A stretch of DNA of 64,000 nt from positions 124,001 through 188,000 of the forward strand of contig CAADGE010000022.1 of NCBI GenBank assembly GCA_900696465.1. Reading direction: 5' to 3'. How positions within the stretch are numbered: the first letter of the stretch is position 1; each line of letters begins with the position of its first letter. The notes under the pieces are model-generated. The model did no database searches, was not told where the DNA came from, and saw only the letters and a program-made list of their open reading frames with translations. Below, in pieces: positions 28,394 to 38,276 of the stretch. Both the position numbers and the translations under genes were made by a program. Origin of the DNA: an uncultured Planctomycetota bacterium (lineage in GTDB: Bacteria; Planctomycetota; Phycisphaerae; UBA1845; UTPLA1).

Positions 28394-29609
28394 CCGCCGG
28401 TGCAAAGATTCGCAAACTGCGTCGTGCCAGCGAGACGTCGCACAGCCGTCCCTTCAGCCATCCTTTGAGCACTTGTTCATAGAGCCGCGACTGATTCGCG
28501 AGGTGAAACTCCACGCCGGTCAGCGCCCAGCGGAGATGGTCTGTGCTCAACCTCGACTCTCCGGCGTGCCGCGCCTCGGCACGGGCCAGGAAGAGGATGG
28601 CGTTCAGATCACAGATGTGCTGATGCAGCCCGCCGATGATCGGCAGCCGCGTGCCGACGATCCACCGCTGCCAAAGGCGAGAACGGTAGTAGCGTCGCAG
28701 GAGCTGCGAGGATTCAGGATCAAGATCACTTTCGACTGAATGGGCCATGACGGCGTCGATGGAAATGTTGCGACCGAGGATACGGGACGCGTAGCCGCCG
28801 GACCGTCTGGCCAGCGCCATGAGCCGGGGCATCAGGGTCAATCTGCCGAGGAAACCCATTTGACCGGTACGGCCGGCAGGCAGGGTATCGGGAAAGAGCG
28901 TCGCGGCGAAGAGCATTCGCACGGAGAGCGGTTCCGTCGCGACAGGGACTTCACTATTCGCGGAATCGCCGGTCGCACGTCGAGCACCAGGCACATTACG
29001 CATCAATTCAAGCTCATCAAGCAGGATTTCGAAGCACGACCAGATGTCGCTTTCTCCTGCTTCGTCGAAGACATCACAGGCGCGCTCGATGAATACATCA
29101 TACATCTCATGGGAGACGGTTGTCGTGAGATCAAGCGGCACTCGCACAGAGGAACCCTTATGCGGCCGATTGGAAGTCGGCGTGACCGCGCGGATGTCTT
29201 CCTGCTGTTCAATGAGCGTTTGGCCGCGGCGCTGCTGGACGCTGGGGCAGCCGAAGTTCAGGGAGACGCGATCGTCGGTCCAGGTGCGCGACGGCAGAAA
29301 GGGGAACTGTCGGCACATCGCCGGTTTGGCTTCCGGGCCGAGTTCCTTGTGGATGATGCACAGGCCGTCGGTGTCGAGGAAGACGCACCGGTTGCCGTCA
29401 CCTTTGGCAAGGTCGTAGAAGCCGGGGCGACCGTCGGCGGGATTGCGGTAGAGCTGCCGGCCGCGCAGTTGCGGATACGCGCTCCAGTCGTGTTGATCGA
29501 GGGCAAGGGCTTTATCGGCCTCGATCATGGTGCGCCAGGGCTGATTGCAACACGCGGTGCAACTGCCGCAGGAGAAGCGCGCCGTTTGATCAAAGAGCGG
29601 TAACTGCAT
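28374..29609 (-). CDS. YkgJ-family zinc/iron-chelating Cys-cluster protein, long form
   Basis: This 411-residue protein has the Cys cluster of the YkgJ (CxxCxxCC) family at its N-terminus: Cys14, 17, 20, 21 in [14 protein letters not shown]. Further conserved Cys follow in [20 protein letters not shown] and NFGCPS. Such clusters bind zinc or an iron-sulfur centre. The C-terminal ~270 residues are helical and unfamiliar. Function unknown. The start at 29609 is chosen because it is the first Met before the cluster and follows GAGG. It converges on and overlaps sodA. Confidence 0.8.
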   Translation of the reverse strand: MQLPLFDQTARFSCGSCTACCNQPWRTMIEADKALALDQHDWSAYPQLRGRQLYRNPADGRPGFYDLAKGDGNRCVFLDTDGLCIIHKELGPEAKPAMCRQFPFLPSRTWTDDRVSLNFGCPSVQQRRGQTLIEQQEDIRAVTPTSNRPHKGSSVRVPLDLTTTVSHEMYDVFIERACDVFDEAGESDIWSCFEILLDELELMRNVPGARRATGDSANSEVPVATEPLSVRMLFAATLFPDTLPAGRTGQMGFLGRLTLMPRLMALARRSGGYASRILGRNISIDAVMAHSVESDLDPESSQLLRRYYRSRLWQRWIVGTRLPIIGGLHQHICDLNAILFLARAEARHAGESRLSTDHLRWALTGVEFHLANQSRLYEQVLKGWLKGRLCDVSLARRSLRIFAPAVTSAPQ

Positions 29610-29855
29610 CGGGGACCTCGCATTGCTGGTTCGGCCGAAACCGCGGGTGGCTTGATCTCCGACCGTACGCGCCGTGCGGTAGGCGTGTGCGGGATAGCAG
29701 AAGACCGATAAGGAGATCGTCCCTGCTTTCTGGAGGGAGGGTTCTGTGCGTAGAATGCCGCCGAATCTATCTGAGCGTTTCAGGAATGAGACGAACATGG
29801 CAGGACGGCCGCGGTTGGATTCGGGCCTGGCCCGCCAGGTGAGTGAGTGATCATC

Positions 29856-31916
29856 ATGCACTTCGGCTCTGACGTTATGTTTCTCCCGTCTCTGCTGGCG
29901 CATGGCACCAGCGCGGATTTTTCGGAGGGGCATGTCGCCTATGCGATCACGATCGTCGTGCTGCTGGTTTCACAGGTGATCATCGCAGCGGCGTACCTGG
30001 TAAATCGATCGCGGAGCAACCGTGCGGAACGAGTCCATCCGGCTGGCGAGACGCAGTTCGGGAGAATGGCGGACGAAGCCCCGGTGATGCTCTGGGTGGT
30101 CGACGAACAGGGGAAGTGTGTCTTTGTTAATCGCCGATGGCTTGATTTCACGGGTCGCACGCTCGAACAGGACCTGGGCGACGGTTGGGCAGATCGCCTG
30201 TATCCGGAGGATCGCGAGAACGCGCTGAGATCACTCCATGAGGCATCGCGGGCGCGGAAGCCGTGGGAGTGCGAGTATCGACTTCTGCGTCACGATGGGG
30301 AGTACCGGTGGATACTCGATCGAGGCGTTCCACTCTATGAGACAGACGGCAGCTATGCAGGACTGATCGGATCGTGCATCGACATTACCGAGCGGAAACT
30401 TGCACAGGACGCGCTGCGCGAGAGCGAGGCGAGATTTCGTGCGATTGCGGAGAACAGTGGCCTCGGGATATTGCAGGTCACGCCGGACCGGCGGGTGATT
30501 TACGCGAATCCCGCTGCCGCTGAGCTGCTGGAAATGGACAACGGTGACGACGCGTGTGCGGCGCTCGTCGGCCAGCAGATGGATCGATTCTACGCGCCCG
30601 AGTCGGTCGACATCGTGCTGGAGCATCTTCGGATGCGATCCGAGGGAATTGCCTCGGTTTACGAGGCGGTGCTCGTGGGAGCACGGGGCACTCGGCGGAG
30701 CGTGATCATCGCCGGCGCCCCAGTCCTGCTCGTCGACGGGCGGTTTCATTCGATGATTGCGACGATCACGGATATCAGCGAGCGGAAGCGGATGGAACAG
30801 GCGCTCAAGGAGTCCAACGATCTGCTCGAACAGCGGATCGCCGAACGGACGGCGGCACTGCGCGAGAGCGAAGAGCGCTTTCAGCGGCTGGCCGATTCGG
30901 CATCTGAAGGCATCGCCATCCACGCGGACGGACGGATCCTGGCGGCCAATCAGGCGCTGGCGGATATCCTCGGATACGCGCGGGATGAACTGATCGGCGG
31001 GGCCCGACTGGAGCAGGCCGTTCCTGCGATCGGCAAAATGACGGCCTGCGGTGAAGAGACGGTCGTGCTGGAGGCGACCGGCATTCGCAAGGACGGCTCG
31101 ACTTTTCCAATTGAATTGCGCGGCAAGTGGATTCCCTACGATGGCCGAATGGTGCGCGTGGTTGCGGTACGCGATCTGACGGCGCAACAGCAGATGCAAC
31201 AGGCCGAGAATCGGCATCGCGAGGAGATGGCGCATGTTCTGCGGCAGGTCATGCTCGGGGAACTGGCTTCGGGCCTGGCCCACGAGTTGAATCAGCCGCT
31301 GACCGCCATCGCGAATTACGCCGGGGCGTGTTTGCGACGTGTCGGGCGGGCGGGCATTTCGAGGGAGGATCTCATCGAGACGCTTTCTCAGGTGGCCTCG
31401 CAGAGCGATCGTGCGGGGCAGATCATTCGTCGGATGCGGGCTTTCGTGCGCCGGGGTGAGCCGCATCGCACCTCTGCGGAAGTAAACCACATGGTGCGTG
31501 AGTCCATCCGGTTCATGCAGACGGAGCTCACGGAGAACAAGATCGCGCTGGAGCTGTGCCTGGCGAACGAACCGATCCACGTGATGGCGGATCACATCCA
31601 GATCGAGCAGGTGATACTCAACCTGCTGAGGAACGCATGCGATGCGGTCCAGGGGATGGAAGAAAGTCGCCGACAGGTGATGGTGACCACCGTGTGCGAT
31701 GGTAAGTCGGCGGTGATCCGTGTAACGGATCGCGGACGGGGTGTGCCGGACGAGATGGTGACGAAGATCTTCGAGCCGTTCTCAACCACGAAGCCGCAGG
31801 GCATGGGGCTGGGTCTATCGATTAGCCGTGGCATTGTCGAAGCGCACGGCGGCAAGCTGACCTACGAGCCCAACCCATCGGGTGGGAGTCATTTCATGTT
31901 GACGTTACCAGTCTGA
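29856..31916 (+). CDS. PAS-domain sensor histidine kinase (FixL-like architecture)
   Basis: The roughly 686-residue kinase has one N-terminal membrane segment (AYAITIVVLLVSQVIIAAAYLV), three PAS domains (about 60-180, 185-310, 330-450), a HisKA domain with phosphoacceptor His near residue 476 in GLAHELNQPLTAIANY, and an HATPase domain (DRGRGVPDEM and GMGLGLSISRGIVEAHGG). The PAS domains show no obvious FixL haem-binding His, so the signal is unknown. A GTG nine bases upstream is an alternative start. It likely phosphorylates the FixJ-type regulator encoded 416 bases downstream. Confidence 0.9.
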   Translation: MHFGSDVMFLPSLLAHGTSADFSEGHVAYAITIVVLLVSQVIIAAAYLVNRSRSNRAERVHPAGETQFGRMADEAPVMLWVVDEQGKCVFVNRRWLDFTGRTLEQDLGDGWADRLYPEDRENALRSLHEASRARKPWECEYRLLRHDGEYRWILDRGVPLYETDGSYAGLIGSCIDITERKLAQDALRESEARFRAIAENSGLGILQVTPDRRVIYANPAAAELLEMDNGDDACAALVGQQMDRFYAPESVDIVLEHLRMRSEGIASVYEAVLVGARGTRRSVIIAGAPVLLVDGRFHSMIATITDISERKRMEQALKESNDLLEQRIAERTAALRESEERFQRLADSASEGIAIHADGRILAANQALADILGYARDELIGGARLEQAVPAIGKMTACGEETVVLEATGIRKDGSTFPIELRGKWIPYDGRMVRVVAVRDLTAQQQMQQAENRHREEMAHVLRQVMLGELASGLAHELNQPLTAIANYAGACLRRVGRAGISREDLIETLSQVASQSDRAGQIIRRMRAFVRRGEPHRTSAEVNHMVRESIRFMQTELTENKIALELCLANEPIHVMADHIQIEQVILNLLRNACDAVQGMEESRRQVMVTTVCDGKSAVIRVTDRGRGVPDEMVTKIFEPFSTTKPQGMGLGLSISRGIVEAHGGKLTYEPNPSGGSHFMLTLPV

Positions 31917-32331
31917 CAGATGGGCCGAACCTACACCGTTGTGTGAATCCGCATACGCCTGAGGAAGTGGGGCGGAGTGCTCCGTTGTGACATGCGGAAC
32001 ACAAAAACGTTCATCGAGTCCCTAATTTTGATTCGAAAAATTCCCCAAGACTATCAAAATCGTTCAATGGTCGCGTGCAAGACTACTGGCACCTCTGATT
32101 GTTTAAGGGTTAGTACTTATATGCCTATTGATGGGCGAACGTGCGGTAGTTACTCACAGCAGCTTGGAGAAAGTAGTCAGACGATTCGAGTCTTTTTCGG
32201 ATCAGGTCATCTGCTTGTTATACTAAGTACGAACTCTGATTCACTACTACCCGATAAAGATCATTATGGTGCCGGAGTTCGGAATTACCCGCAGTTTGAC
32301 GCCTGCCGCAGCACAGTCGGCGCAGGCAGAA
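31917..32331. other. AT-rich intergenic island before the FixJ-type regulator
   Basis: This 415-base gap is about 40-47% G+C by hand count over 31981-32280, far below the rest of the window. It contains a 127-codon open frame (31977-32360), but that frame runs into the regulator gene and does not look protein-like. A possible -10 element (TATACT) lies at 32219-32224. The low G+C could reflect a regulatory region with several binding sites or recently acquired DNA. Confidence 0.6.
32196..32224 (+). promoter_or_regulatory. Possible promoter of the FixJ-type regulator
   Basis: TATACT (32219-32224) is a good -10 element. The matching -35 position 17 bases upstream (TTCGGA, 32196-32201) is weak, so activation by a bound protein would be needed if this is used. 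Confidence 0.3.
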
Positions 32332-32943
32332 ATGGCGACGGTGTATATCGTCGACGATGATGCCGCGGTCCGTGAGTCTCTTTGCCTTCTGGTTGAGTCT
32401 GTGGGTCTTCGTGCGACTGCTTTCGGGTCTGCGACTGAATTCCTCGAAAAGTTTTCACCTCAAAGCACGGGCTGCATCGTGCTGGATATCCGCATGCCGG
32501 GTATCAGCGGGCTGGAGTTGCAGGAGCGGCTCAATGCCGCCGGCATTACGCTGCCGGTCATCATCATCACCGGTCATGGTGACATCACCATGGCAGTTCG
32601 TGCGATGAAGGCGGAGGCGATGGACTTTATTCAGAAACCATTCAGTGATCAGGAGCTGCTAGATCAGATCCATCTGGCCCTGGAGAGGGATGCACAATTT
32701 CGCGCCGATCGAGCACGGTTTGAATCCGTCAAGCAGCGCACGTCTTCGCTCTCGCCTCGCGAACGCACGGTGATGGACCTGGTCGTCTCCGGCATGTCCA
32801 ACAAAGCCATTGCCTCTGAATTGGGCCTGAGCCAGAAGACGGTCGAGGTACATCGAGCCCATGTCATGGACAAGATGCAGGCCAGGTCGCTCGCCGAGCT
32901 GGTGCAGATGTGCATCCTCGGCGATAAGCACCGACCCAACTAA
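32332..32943 (+). CDS. FixJ/NarL-type response regulator
   Basis: This 203-residue regulator has a receiver domain (VYIVDDD, phosphoacceptor Asp52 in VLDIRMPGISG, Lys in DFIQKPF) and a C-terminal LuxR-type helix-turn-helix (LSPRERTVMDLVVSGMSNK, then SQKTVEVHRAHVMDKM). Conserved residues match FixJ-like regulators. The likely partner is the PAS kinase upstream. The ATG at 32332 is preferred because family members begin MATVYIVDDD; an ATG at 32266 would add 22 residues. Target genes are unknown. Confidence 0.93.
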   Translation: MATVYIVDDDAAVRESLCLLVESVGLRATAFGSATEFLEKFSPQSTGCIVLDIRMPGISGLELQERLNAAGITLPVIIITGHGDITMAVRAMKAEAMDFIQKPFSDQELLDQIHLALERDAQFRADRARFESVKQRTSSLSPRERTVMDLVVSGMSNKAIASELGLSQKTVEVHRAHVMDKMQARSLAELVQMCILGDKHRPN

Positions 32944-33097
32944 GAAGCTCAGATTTCCCCTGTTGCAACGAGATTGGCCTGAGTTATTCGGTCTGTGCGG
33001 CCTGAGTGGATGCTTTTCGGCCAACCTTCGCCACATGGAAGTGTCCATGCCGGTATGCCGGCGCGAACGGCTCGCGTCGGGGAAAGGCAGGGTCATC

Positions 33098-33670
33098 ATG
33101 CGGCGATCTCGTGCATATTCAAACATACTGACTGGTGCCGTGGTGGTTCTGGGTCTGAGCACGGTGGCCCCGGCGCAGTGGTTTGACGGAGGCGTGTCTT
33201 CAGGCCGAACGAAGGCAGACTTGGACGAACTTCGGGCGGAGATTCGTTTTGATCGCGGCCAGTGGCTGTTGCTGGTGCAATACGAAGTGGAGATCAAACG
33301 GCCGCACCCGGCGGCGCGGTTTGAGCTGGTGCTGACGCTGACGGAGCGCAGCCGGCCTGTCGTGGACGCAATGGGTCAGCCGGTGGTAATCGGTGTGCCG
33401 CTGGCGCGGCCGGCCGAAGTGAACCGAAAGAGCGACAAGGTCGTCTTTCGCGATTTTGTCACCGTTCGGCTGCCAGACGGAATTTTCCATCGACCCAAGG
33501 ACCTGCGTTTGGAGGGTCGGGTGATCGCTGCGGATTTCGGTCGTGTGCTGGATCGGAAGAATACCAGTGTGAAGTTCGACCGACGCGCGCCGCGGTTTGA
33601 TGAGATGTACGATGGATTCGCCACGATGCGGTCTGATCCGTTCGATCCTCGCAATCCGCCGCGGTGGTAA
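33098..33670 (+). CDS. Secreted protein of unknown function
   Basis: This 190-residue protein has a signal peptide (RAYSNILTGAVVVLGLSTVAPAQW) and a mature part that looks beta-rich (WLLLVQYEVEIKRPHPAARFELVLTLTE), followed by a charged C-terminus. I recognise no family. It is on the same strand, 154 bases after the FixJ-type regulator. The start at 33098 follows GGAAAGGCAGGG and gives a proper signal peptide, whereas the upstream in-frame Met residues do not. Confidence 0.65.
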   Translation: MRRSRAYSNILTGAVVVLGLSTVAPAQWFDGGVSSGRTKADLDELRAEIRFDRGQWLLLVQYEVEIKRPHPAARFELVLTLTERSRPVVDAMGQPVVIGVPLARPAEVNRKSDKVVFRDFVTVRLPDGIFHRPKDLRLEGRVIAADFGRVLDRKNTSVKFDRRAPRFDEMYDGFATMRSDPFDPRNPPRW

Positions 33671-33727
33671 GACAATTTTCACTTCGCCTCGCGTCGCGGT
33701 CGTCGAAGGATCGCGGCGCGGGGCGAC

Positions 33728-34615
33728 TCAGGATCGCAGCAGGGCGTCGAGGAAGCGAAGGGTTTCGCCCTTGCGTTTGACGACGAGGACCGGGGCCGGC
33801 GAGTAGATGATGAGCTGTTCTGCGAAGCTGCCGATCAACACGGCGGTCGCGGAAGACATGCCGCGGCTGCCGACCATGATGAGGTCCAGATTCTTCGAAG
33901 CCAGCAGGTCGTAGACGGCCGTCGACGGGTGGCTCGAACAGGTGTAAATAACCTCCAACTGAACGCCCTGGCTGTCTATTCCTGCCATGAACGCATCAAT
34001 CTTCTTGCGGGCGACTTCTTCCTGCCGCTGCACGGCCTGCGAGAAGGTCAGGCCGGTGTACTGGTAGCCGTACCCCACCTGAAAGATGGTCTGCACGACG
34101 ACCTGCGGATTGGTTTCGCCGGAGGTCCGGGCGATCTCGATTGCGGTTCTGAGTGCCAACATGGAATGTTCGGAACAGTCGACGGGGACGAGGATCCGTC
34201 CGAAGTGCGGGTAGCTTTCGTCGGGAACGACGAAGACGCTGCACGGGGCTTTTCGAGCCAGACGAGCGAAGGCGCTGCCGACGGCCATCTGGTCGTGCGG
34301 CTGGCGACGTCCGACGACGATGAGATCCAGCGACTGGTCTCGGGCGCTGCGGAGGATTTCCGCGATTCCTGTTCCTTCATGAACCTCGACGGAGGCGCGA
34401 TCGGCCACGGACGCTGTCAACTGTTCGCGAATGCGTTTCCGGACGGCGTCCAGATTCGGCGCCGGGGCACCGACGCTGTCTTCCACGCCGCGGACATGAA
34501 CGCAAAGGATCGATTCGGACTTGGCGATTTCAGCCAGCTTACCGGCAAAGGCCAGGGCTTCGTCATCGCCCGGCTCCTCGTTCAGGAAGATACCCAGCTT
34601 CTGAAACTCTTTCAT
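33728..34615 (-). CDS. Universal stress protein with two tandem UspA domains
   Basis: This 295-residue cytoplasmic protein carries two UspA folds. The first (about 1-130) includes LDLIVVGRRQPHDQ and the second (about 140-285) the ATP-binding-type LDLIMVGSRGMSSATAVLIGSFAEQLI. The second domain follows the G-x2-G-x9-G(S/T) nucleotide-binding pattern. Tandem UspA proteins help cells survive starvation and other stress, by mechanisms that are often unclear. The start at 34615 follows GAGGAG. It lies downstream of the Mrp operon, separated by terminator-like hairpins. Confidence 0.9.
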   Translation of the reverse strand: MKEFQKLGIFLNEEPGDDEALAFAGKLAEIAKSESILCVHVRGVEDSVGAPAPNLDAVRKRIREQLTASVADRASVEVHEGTGIAEILRSARDQSLDLIVVGRRQPHDQMAVGSAFARLARKAPCSVFVVPDESYPHFGRILVPVDCSEHSMLALRTAIEIARTSGETNPQVVVQTIFQVGYGYQYTGLTFSQAVQRQEEVARKKIDAFMAGIDSQGVQLEVIYTCSSHPSTAVYDLLASKNLDLIMVGSRGMSSATAVLIGSFAEQLIIYSPAPVLVVKRKGETLRFLDALLRS

Positions 34616-34701
34616 GGCGAGTACTCCTCTCGCATGCAAGGTGCGTCGCTGTTTTGCCGGGCCGCCGCTCGCACGGCCCTTCGCGGCGACTCCATTCAGT
34701 T

Positions 34702-34756
34702 TAGACCCGGTCCGGGTCTCGGGCAATCGCGGCCTGCAAACCTGCCCGCGCAGGTT
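34702..34756 (-). terminator. Hairpins ending the Mrp operon
   Basis: On the minus strand, AACCTGC and GCAGGTT (34739-34756) form a 7-bp stem with a 4-base loop overlapping the mrpG stop codon. A second palindrome, AGACCCGG-T-CCGGGTCT, follows at 34703-34719. Neither has a long U-tract, so termination may be partial. Confidence 0.5.
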
Positions 34757-35162
34757 ATGGGGTTTCGGGGGTGTCGGCAGCCGCGGAGGAATCATCGGAT
34801 GAAACGGGCTCGAAGCTGTCCAAAGTGTGGGCCGAGGGGTCGTATTTTCCGCTGAGTTCGTCAAACAGGGTTCCGCTCCAGAGGGGTACGCCGGTGAAGT
34901 AGGCGGCGCGTCCGATCATGTGTGCGGCTATGGGTGCGGTGAGGAAGTAGAAGGCGATGACGAGGACGGTTCGGAAGGTTACGCCGACCTGGTCGAAATG
35001 GACGGCGACAGCCAGGAGCAGTCCGACGGCGCCGAGGGTCATTGACTTGGTAGTGGCCTGCATACGGGAAAGGAGGTCCGGCATTCGCAGAATGCCGATG
35101 GCGCCAACGAGCATGAACATCGTGCCGATCAGGAGCAGGGCGACCGTGAGGATTTCTCTCAT
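34755..35162 (-). CDS. mrpG: Mrp sodium/proton antiporter subunit G
   Basis: This 135-residue protein has the three hydrophobic segments and the MPDLLSRMQATTKSMTLGAVGLLLA pattern of MrpG/PhaG. The C-terminal tail of about 40 residues is acidic and Ser-rich (SSDDSSAAADTPETP) and goes beyond the usual family length. It is the last gene of the operon, overlapping mrpF by four bases. MrpG is an inner-membrane subunit of the seven-subunit antiporter. Confidence 0.9.
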   Translation of the reverse strand: MREILTVALLLIGTMFMLVGAIGILRMPDLLSRMQATTKSMTLGAVGLLLAVAVHFDQVGVTFRTVLVIAFYFLTAPIAAHMIGRAAYFTGVPLWSGTLFDELSGKYDPSAHTLDSFEPVSSDDSSAAADTPETP

Positions 35163-35446
35163 CGCGTACCTCTTTTCTCGGTGTATCGGGCGAAGGCGAC
35201 GGTTCCCAGGAAGCTGACGAGGGCCAGGACGATCGCCGAGCGCAGCATCGCCGGGCTCTGGGAGGCGATGGAATAGACTGCGATCACGCCGACGACCATG
35301 GTGGCGAACTGATCGAGGGCGACAACGCGGTCGGGCAACGTCGGTCCGATGATCAGCCGGATGAGTGAGCAGAACAGGGAGATGGTCAGGATGACCATCA
35401 CGGCTGTCAGGGTAGCGGCCAGCAACGAGCCGTCGTCGAAGATCAT
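35159..35446 (-). CDS. mrpF: Mrp sodium/proton antiporter subunit F
   Basis: This 95-residue membrane protein has three helices and the MrpF hallmark LIIGPTLPDRVVALDQFATM between helices 1 and 2. It overlaps mrpE upstream and mrpG downstream by four bases each. It is a small structural subunit of the Mrp antiporter. Confidence 0.92.
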   Translation of the reverse strand: MIFDDGSLLAATLTAVMVILTISLFCSLIRLIIGPTLPDRVVALDQFATMVVGVIAVYSIASQSPAMLRSAIVLALVSFLGTVAFARYTEKRGTR

Positions 35447-35916
35447 CGCAGCACCTCCAGGATTCGCTTCTCCAGCCCCTCCTTGATTTCGCGGACAAAG
35501 CTGTCGCGATCGCGGATGAACATGGTGTAGATGTAAAGCACCTTGCGGTCGGTGGACACGTCGAGACTCAGGGTGCCGGGTGTGAGACTGATCAGGTTGG
35601 CCAGCGAGGTGATTTCCTCGTCGGTCTTTGCTTCGAGCGGGATGGCGACGATGGCGGGGCGCATGTGGTAGGTCGGGGTGACGATGTCGTAGGCGACACG
35701 GAGATTGGCCTTGATGAACTCCATCGCGAAGAACGGGATGAAGGCCAGGAAGCGGGGAAACTTGGTGATGAAGCCGGATACGCCGAGCACATGCTGTGAT
35801 GCGTAGAGGATGATGTAGCTCAGGACGAAGCCGATGCCGAGGTTTGAGAGGGTGAATTCCTCGGTCATCGCCGCCCAGAGAATAGACAGCAGCAGGATCC
35901 ATACGAAGGCGTTCAT
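35443..35916 (-). CDS. mrpE: Mrp sodium/proton antiporter subunit E
   Basis: This 157-residue protein has two N-terminal hydrophobic segments and a soluble C-terminal half with [21 protein letters not shown], the MrpE/PhaE pattern. The cytoplasmic half is thought to help assembly of the complex. Its ATG at 35916 overlaps the mrpD stop by four bases. Confidence 0.92.
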   Translation of the reverse strand: MNAFVWILLLSILWAAMTEEFTLSNLGIGFVLSYIILYASQHVLGVSGFITKFPRFLAFIPFFAMEFIKANLRVAYDIVTPTYHMRPAIVAIPLEAKTDEEITSLANLISLTPGTLSLDVSTDRKVLYIYTMFIRDRDSFVREIKEGLEKRILEVLR

Positions 35917-37448
35917 GAGCGAACCTCCAGGACGACGCGGATGTATCGCGTCGTGTCGAGCAGTTCGTCGGCGGCCCGGGAGAAGAGGCCCAGCAGTGGC
36001 TCTGCGCCGACGCCGGCCAGGACGGTCATCGCGGCGAGGAAAATGACGGGTATCAGCATGATGCGCGTGGCGCGGTCATAGCCGGCCGCACGCGGCGCCG
36101 TGGTAGCGGGCTGGTGATCGACTTCTTGCGGTGCGGACTTCCAGAAGGCCTCGGCCCAAATCTTGGTCATGGAAAAGAGGGTGAGGATGCCAACGAGCAG
36201 GGCTGTGGCGACGAGGACGTATTCCTGGATGTCGAGACCGGCTTTGATAATGGCGAGCTTGGCGAAGAAGCCGGAGAGCGGCGGGATGCCCGCGAGGGCC
36301 ATGGCAGGGATGAAGAAGAGGACGGCGAGAAACGGGTAATCCCGGTAGAGACCGCCGAGCCGGGACAGTTCGTAGGTGCCGCGGATTCGATGGGCGACCC
36401 CGCTGACCAGGAAGAGGCAGGACTTGGCGATGATGTTGTGCATGATGAAGAAGACGGCGCCAGCCAGTGCTGCGCCGGTGAACATGCCGAGTGCCAGGAT
36501 CATGTAGCCGATCTGGCTGACGATGTGGAACGAGAGGATGCGGCGGAACTCGTTCTGAGCAGCGGCACCGAGGACGCCGGTAACCATCGTGACGCAGCCG
36601 ATCAGGGCGATCAGTCCGTGGGTAAAGCCGATGTCGTGGACGAAGAGCAGGGTGAAGACCCGAATCAGACCGTACACGCCGACCTTGGTGAGCAGCCCGG
36701 CGAAGACCGCGGAGACGGCGGCGGGCGGTGTGTGGTAGGAGGCGGGCAGCCAGAAGAAGAGCGGGAAGGCCGCGGCCTTGATGCCGAAAGCGACGAGAAA
36801 CATCATCGCCACGGCGGTGACGAAGCTCCCCTGTCCGGCATCCTCCATTTCGATCTGCCTGAGCCGACCGGCGAGGTCGGCCATGTTCAGGGTGCCGGTC
36901 AGCCCATAGACGATGCCGACGGCGGAAAGGAGGATGGCGGAGGAGACGAGGTTGAGGGTGACGTACTTGATCGCGCCTTCCATCTGAGGGCGCTCACCGC
37001 CGAGAACCAGCAGGACGAACGAGGCGATGAGCATGACCTCGAACCAGACGTAGAGATTGAAGAGGTCTCCGGTGAGGAAGGCCCCGCAGACCCCCATGAG
37101 CAGGACACAGAGCAGGGGGTAGTAGCCGAAAGATTCGCGCTGGGGGTCCATTGCGCCGACGGAGTAAACCGTAACGGCCAGACCGATGGTCGCCGCGAGA
37201 AGGACCATGAGGGCGCTGAAGGTGTCTGCGACGAGGGTGATGCCGAAGGGGGCCGGCCAGTCGCCGACCTGGGTGGCGCAGATGCCATGCTTCATGACGG
37301 CGGAAAGCAACAGGACAGCGACGACGAAGAGCGCCGCCATGCCGATCAGTCCGACAGCGCGCTGCGCGACTCGGCTGCGCCAGACCAGGAGCGAGAGCCC
37401 GGCGGCGGTCAGCGGGATGATCAGCGGCAATACGAGCAGCAGCTTCAT
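35913..37448 (-). CDS. mrpD: Mrp sodium/proton antiporter subunit D
   Basis: This 511-residue protein with about fourteen helices is homologous to the antiporter-like subunits of respiratory complex I (NuoM/NuoN). It carries the characteristic [19 protein letters not shown]-like Glu/Lys residues and [20 protein letters not shown] with the key Lys in the following [14 protein letters not shown]. It is one of the two proton or sodium channel subunits. The ATG at 37448 overlaps mrpC by four bases. A longer in-frame extension runs antisense-like through mrpC and is discarded. Confidence 0.95.
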   Translation of the reverse strand: MKLLLVLPLIIPLTAAGLSLLVWRSRVAQRAVGLIGMAALFVVAVLLLSAVMKHGICATQVGDWPAPFGITLVADTFSALMVLLAATIGLAVTVYSVGAMDPQRESFGYYPLLCVLLMGVCGAFLTGDLFNLYVWFEVMLIASFVLLVLGGERPQMEGAIKYVTLNLVSSAILLSAVGIVYGLTGTLNMADLAGRLRQIEMEDAGQGSFVTAVAMMFLVAFGIKAAAFPLFFWLPASYHTPPAAVSAVFAGLLTKVGVYGLIRVFTLLFVHDIGFTHGLIALIGCVTMVTGVLGAAAQNEFRRILSFHIVSQIGYMILALGMFTGAALAGAVFFIMHNIIAKSCLFLVSGVAHRIRGTYELSRLGGLYRDYPFLAVLFFIPAMALAGIPPLSGFFAKLAIIKAGLDIQEYVLVATALLVGILTLFSMTKIWAEAFWKSAPQEVDHQPATTAPRAAGYDRATRIMLIPVIFLAAMTVLAGVGAEPLLGLFSRAADELLDTTRYIRVVLEVRS

Positions 37449-37792
37449 GCGTCCGTCGATTTCATCTGGTCGAGGTCGTCCGAGCCGACCGCGACGTACA
37501 CTTTGTGGATGAGCACCATGGCAAAGGCCAGCACGCCGAAGCCGATCACGATTGCCGTGAGGATCAGCGCCTGAGGCAGCGGGTCGGCGTAGGGAGCGGT
37601 CAAAGTTTCGGCGCCGGGCCGGATCAGCGGCGGGCGGCCTCGTGTCAGGCCGCCGGAAACGAAGATGAGCAGGTTGCTGGCGTGACCGATGAGGCACAGG
37701 CCGATGATGAGCTTGACCACGCTGCGCCGGGCCATGAGGTAGAGGCCCGCGGCGTAGAGGCCACCGACGACAACGGCAAGGACGAGATTCAT
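37445..37792 (-). CDS. mrpC: Mrp sodium/proton antiporter subunit C
   Basis: This 115-residue, three-helix protein is homologous to NuoK of complex I. It has the conserved [19 protein letters not shown] stretch and [23 protein letters not shown], typical of MrpC. It overlaps mrpD by four bases and starts 70 bases after the end of mrpB, the only real gap in the operon. Confidence 0.94.
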   Translation of the reverse strand: MNLVLAVVVGGLYAAGLYLMARRSVVKLIIGLCLIGHASNLLIFVSGGLTRGRPPLIRPGAETLTAPYADPLPQALILTAIVIGFGVLAFAMVLIHKVYVAVGSDDLDQMKSTDA

Positions 37793-37862
37793 CAGGTCAA
37801 CTCCGATCTTCCAAACTGCTCGATCATGCGAATCGAGTTGGACCGGTGAATTACCGGCACGA

Positions 37863-38276
37863 TCAATCTTCGGCCATGCTCAGAATGATGAGCATCGAGA
37901 CGCCCACCACGACGAGATAGACACCCACATCAAACAAGAGCGGGGTACCGAGGGTCCATTCACCGAGTCCCGGCATGTGGAAGCTGGTCCACGAGCCGGT
38001 CAGAAACGGCTCGCCGATGGCCAGCGCGACGATTCCTGCGGCGAGGGCCGCGAGGAGTCCGGCGCCGATGAGGGTCTGCGGCTGCACCTTGAGTGCTCGG
38101 CGGGCGGTCTGTGCGTCGTGGGCGAGGGCATGGAGCACAAAGGCGGAGGCGGCCATAAGTCCGCCGGAGAAGCCGCCGCCGGGCTCGTTGTGGCCACGGA
38201 GCAGCAGGAAGACGGAGAACATCAGCAGCAGCGGATGCACCAGGCGGGAGGCGGTGGAGAGGATGACGGACTTCAT
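37863..38276 (-). CDS. mrpB: Mrp sodium/proton antiporter subunit B
   Basis: This 137-residue membrane protein has four helices and the MrpB signature [26 protein letters not shown]. It is a separate, short MrpB, while the MrpA chain carries its own C-terminal MrpB-like portion. The ATG at 38276 overlaps the mrpA stop by four bases. The longer open frame upstream is the antisense-like extension into mrpA and was discarded. Confidence 0.94.
   Translation of the reverse strand: MKSVILSTASRLVHPLLLMFSVFLLLRGHNEPGGGFSGGLMAASAFVLHALAHDAQTARRALKVQPQTLIGAGLLAALAAGIVALAIGEPFLTGSWTSFHMPGLGEWTLGTPLLFDVGVYLVVVGVSMLIILSMAED

Noticed and set aside
32087-32102. Possible sigma-54 site, TGGCAC followed by TTGT
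   Set aside because: The gap between the GG and the GT is 11 bases instead of 10, and the second element is TTGT rather than TTGC, so it fails the -24/-12 rule.
31977-32360. 127-codon open frame upstream of the FixJ-type regulator
   Set aside because: It overlaps the regulator start, lacks a ribosome site and has no protein-like composition. The AT-rich region explains the absence of stops poorly, but nothing supports a gene.
36114-37574. 486-codon plus-strand open frame opposite mrpD and mrpC
   Set aside because: It is the GC-skew shadow of the mrp genes on the other strand, with Asp/Glu/Gly-rich low-complexity translation.
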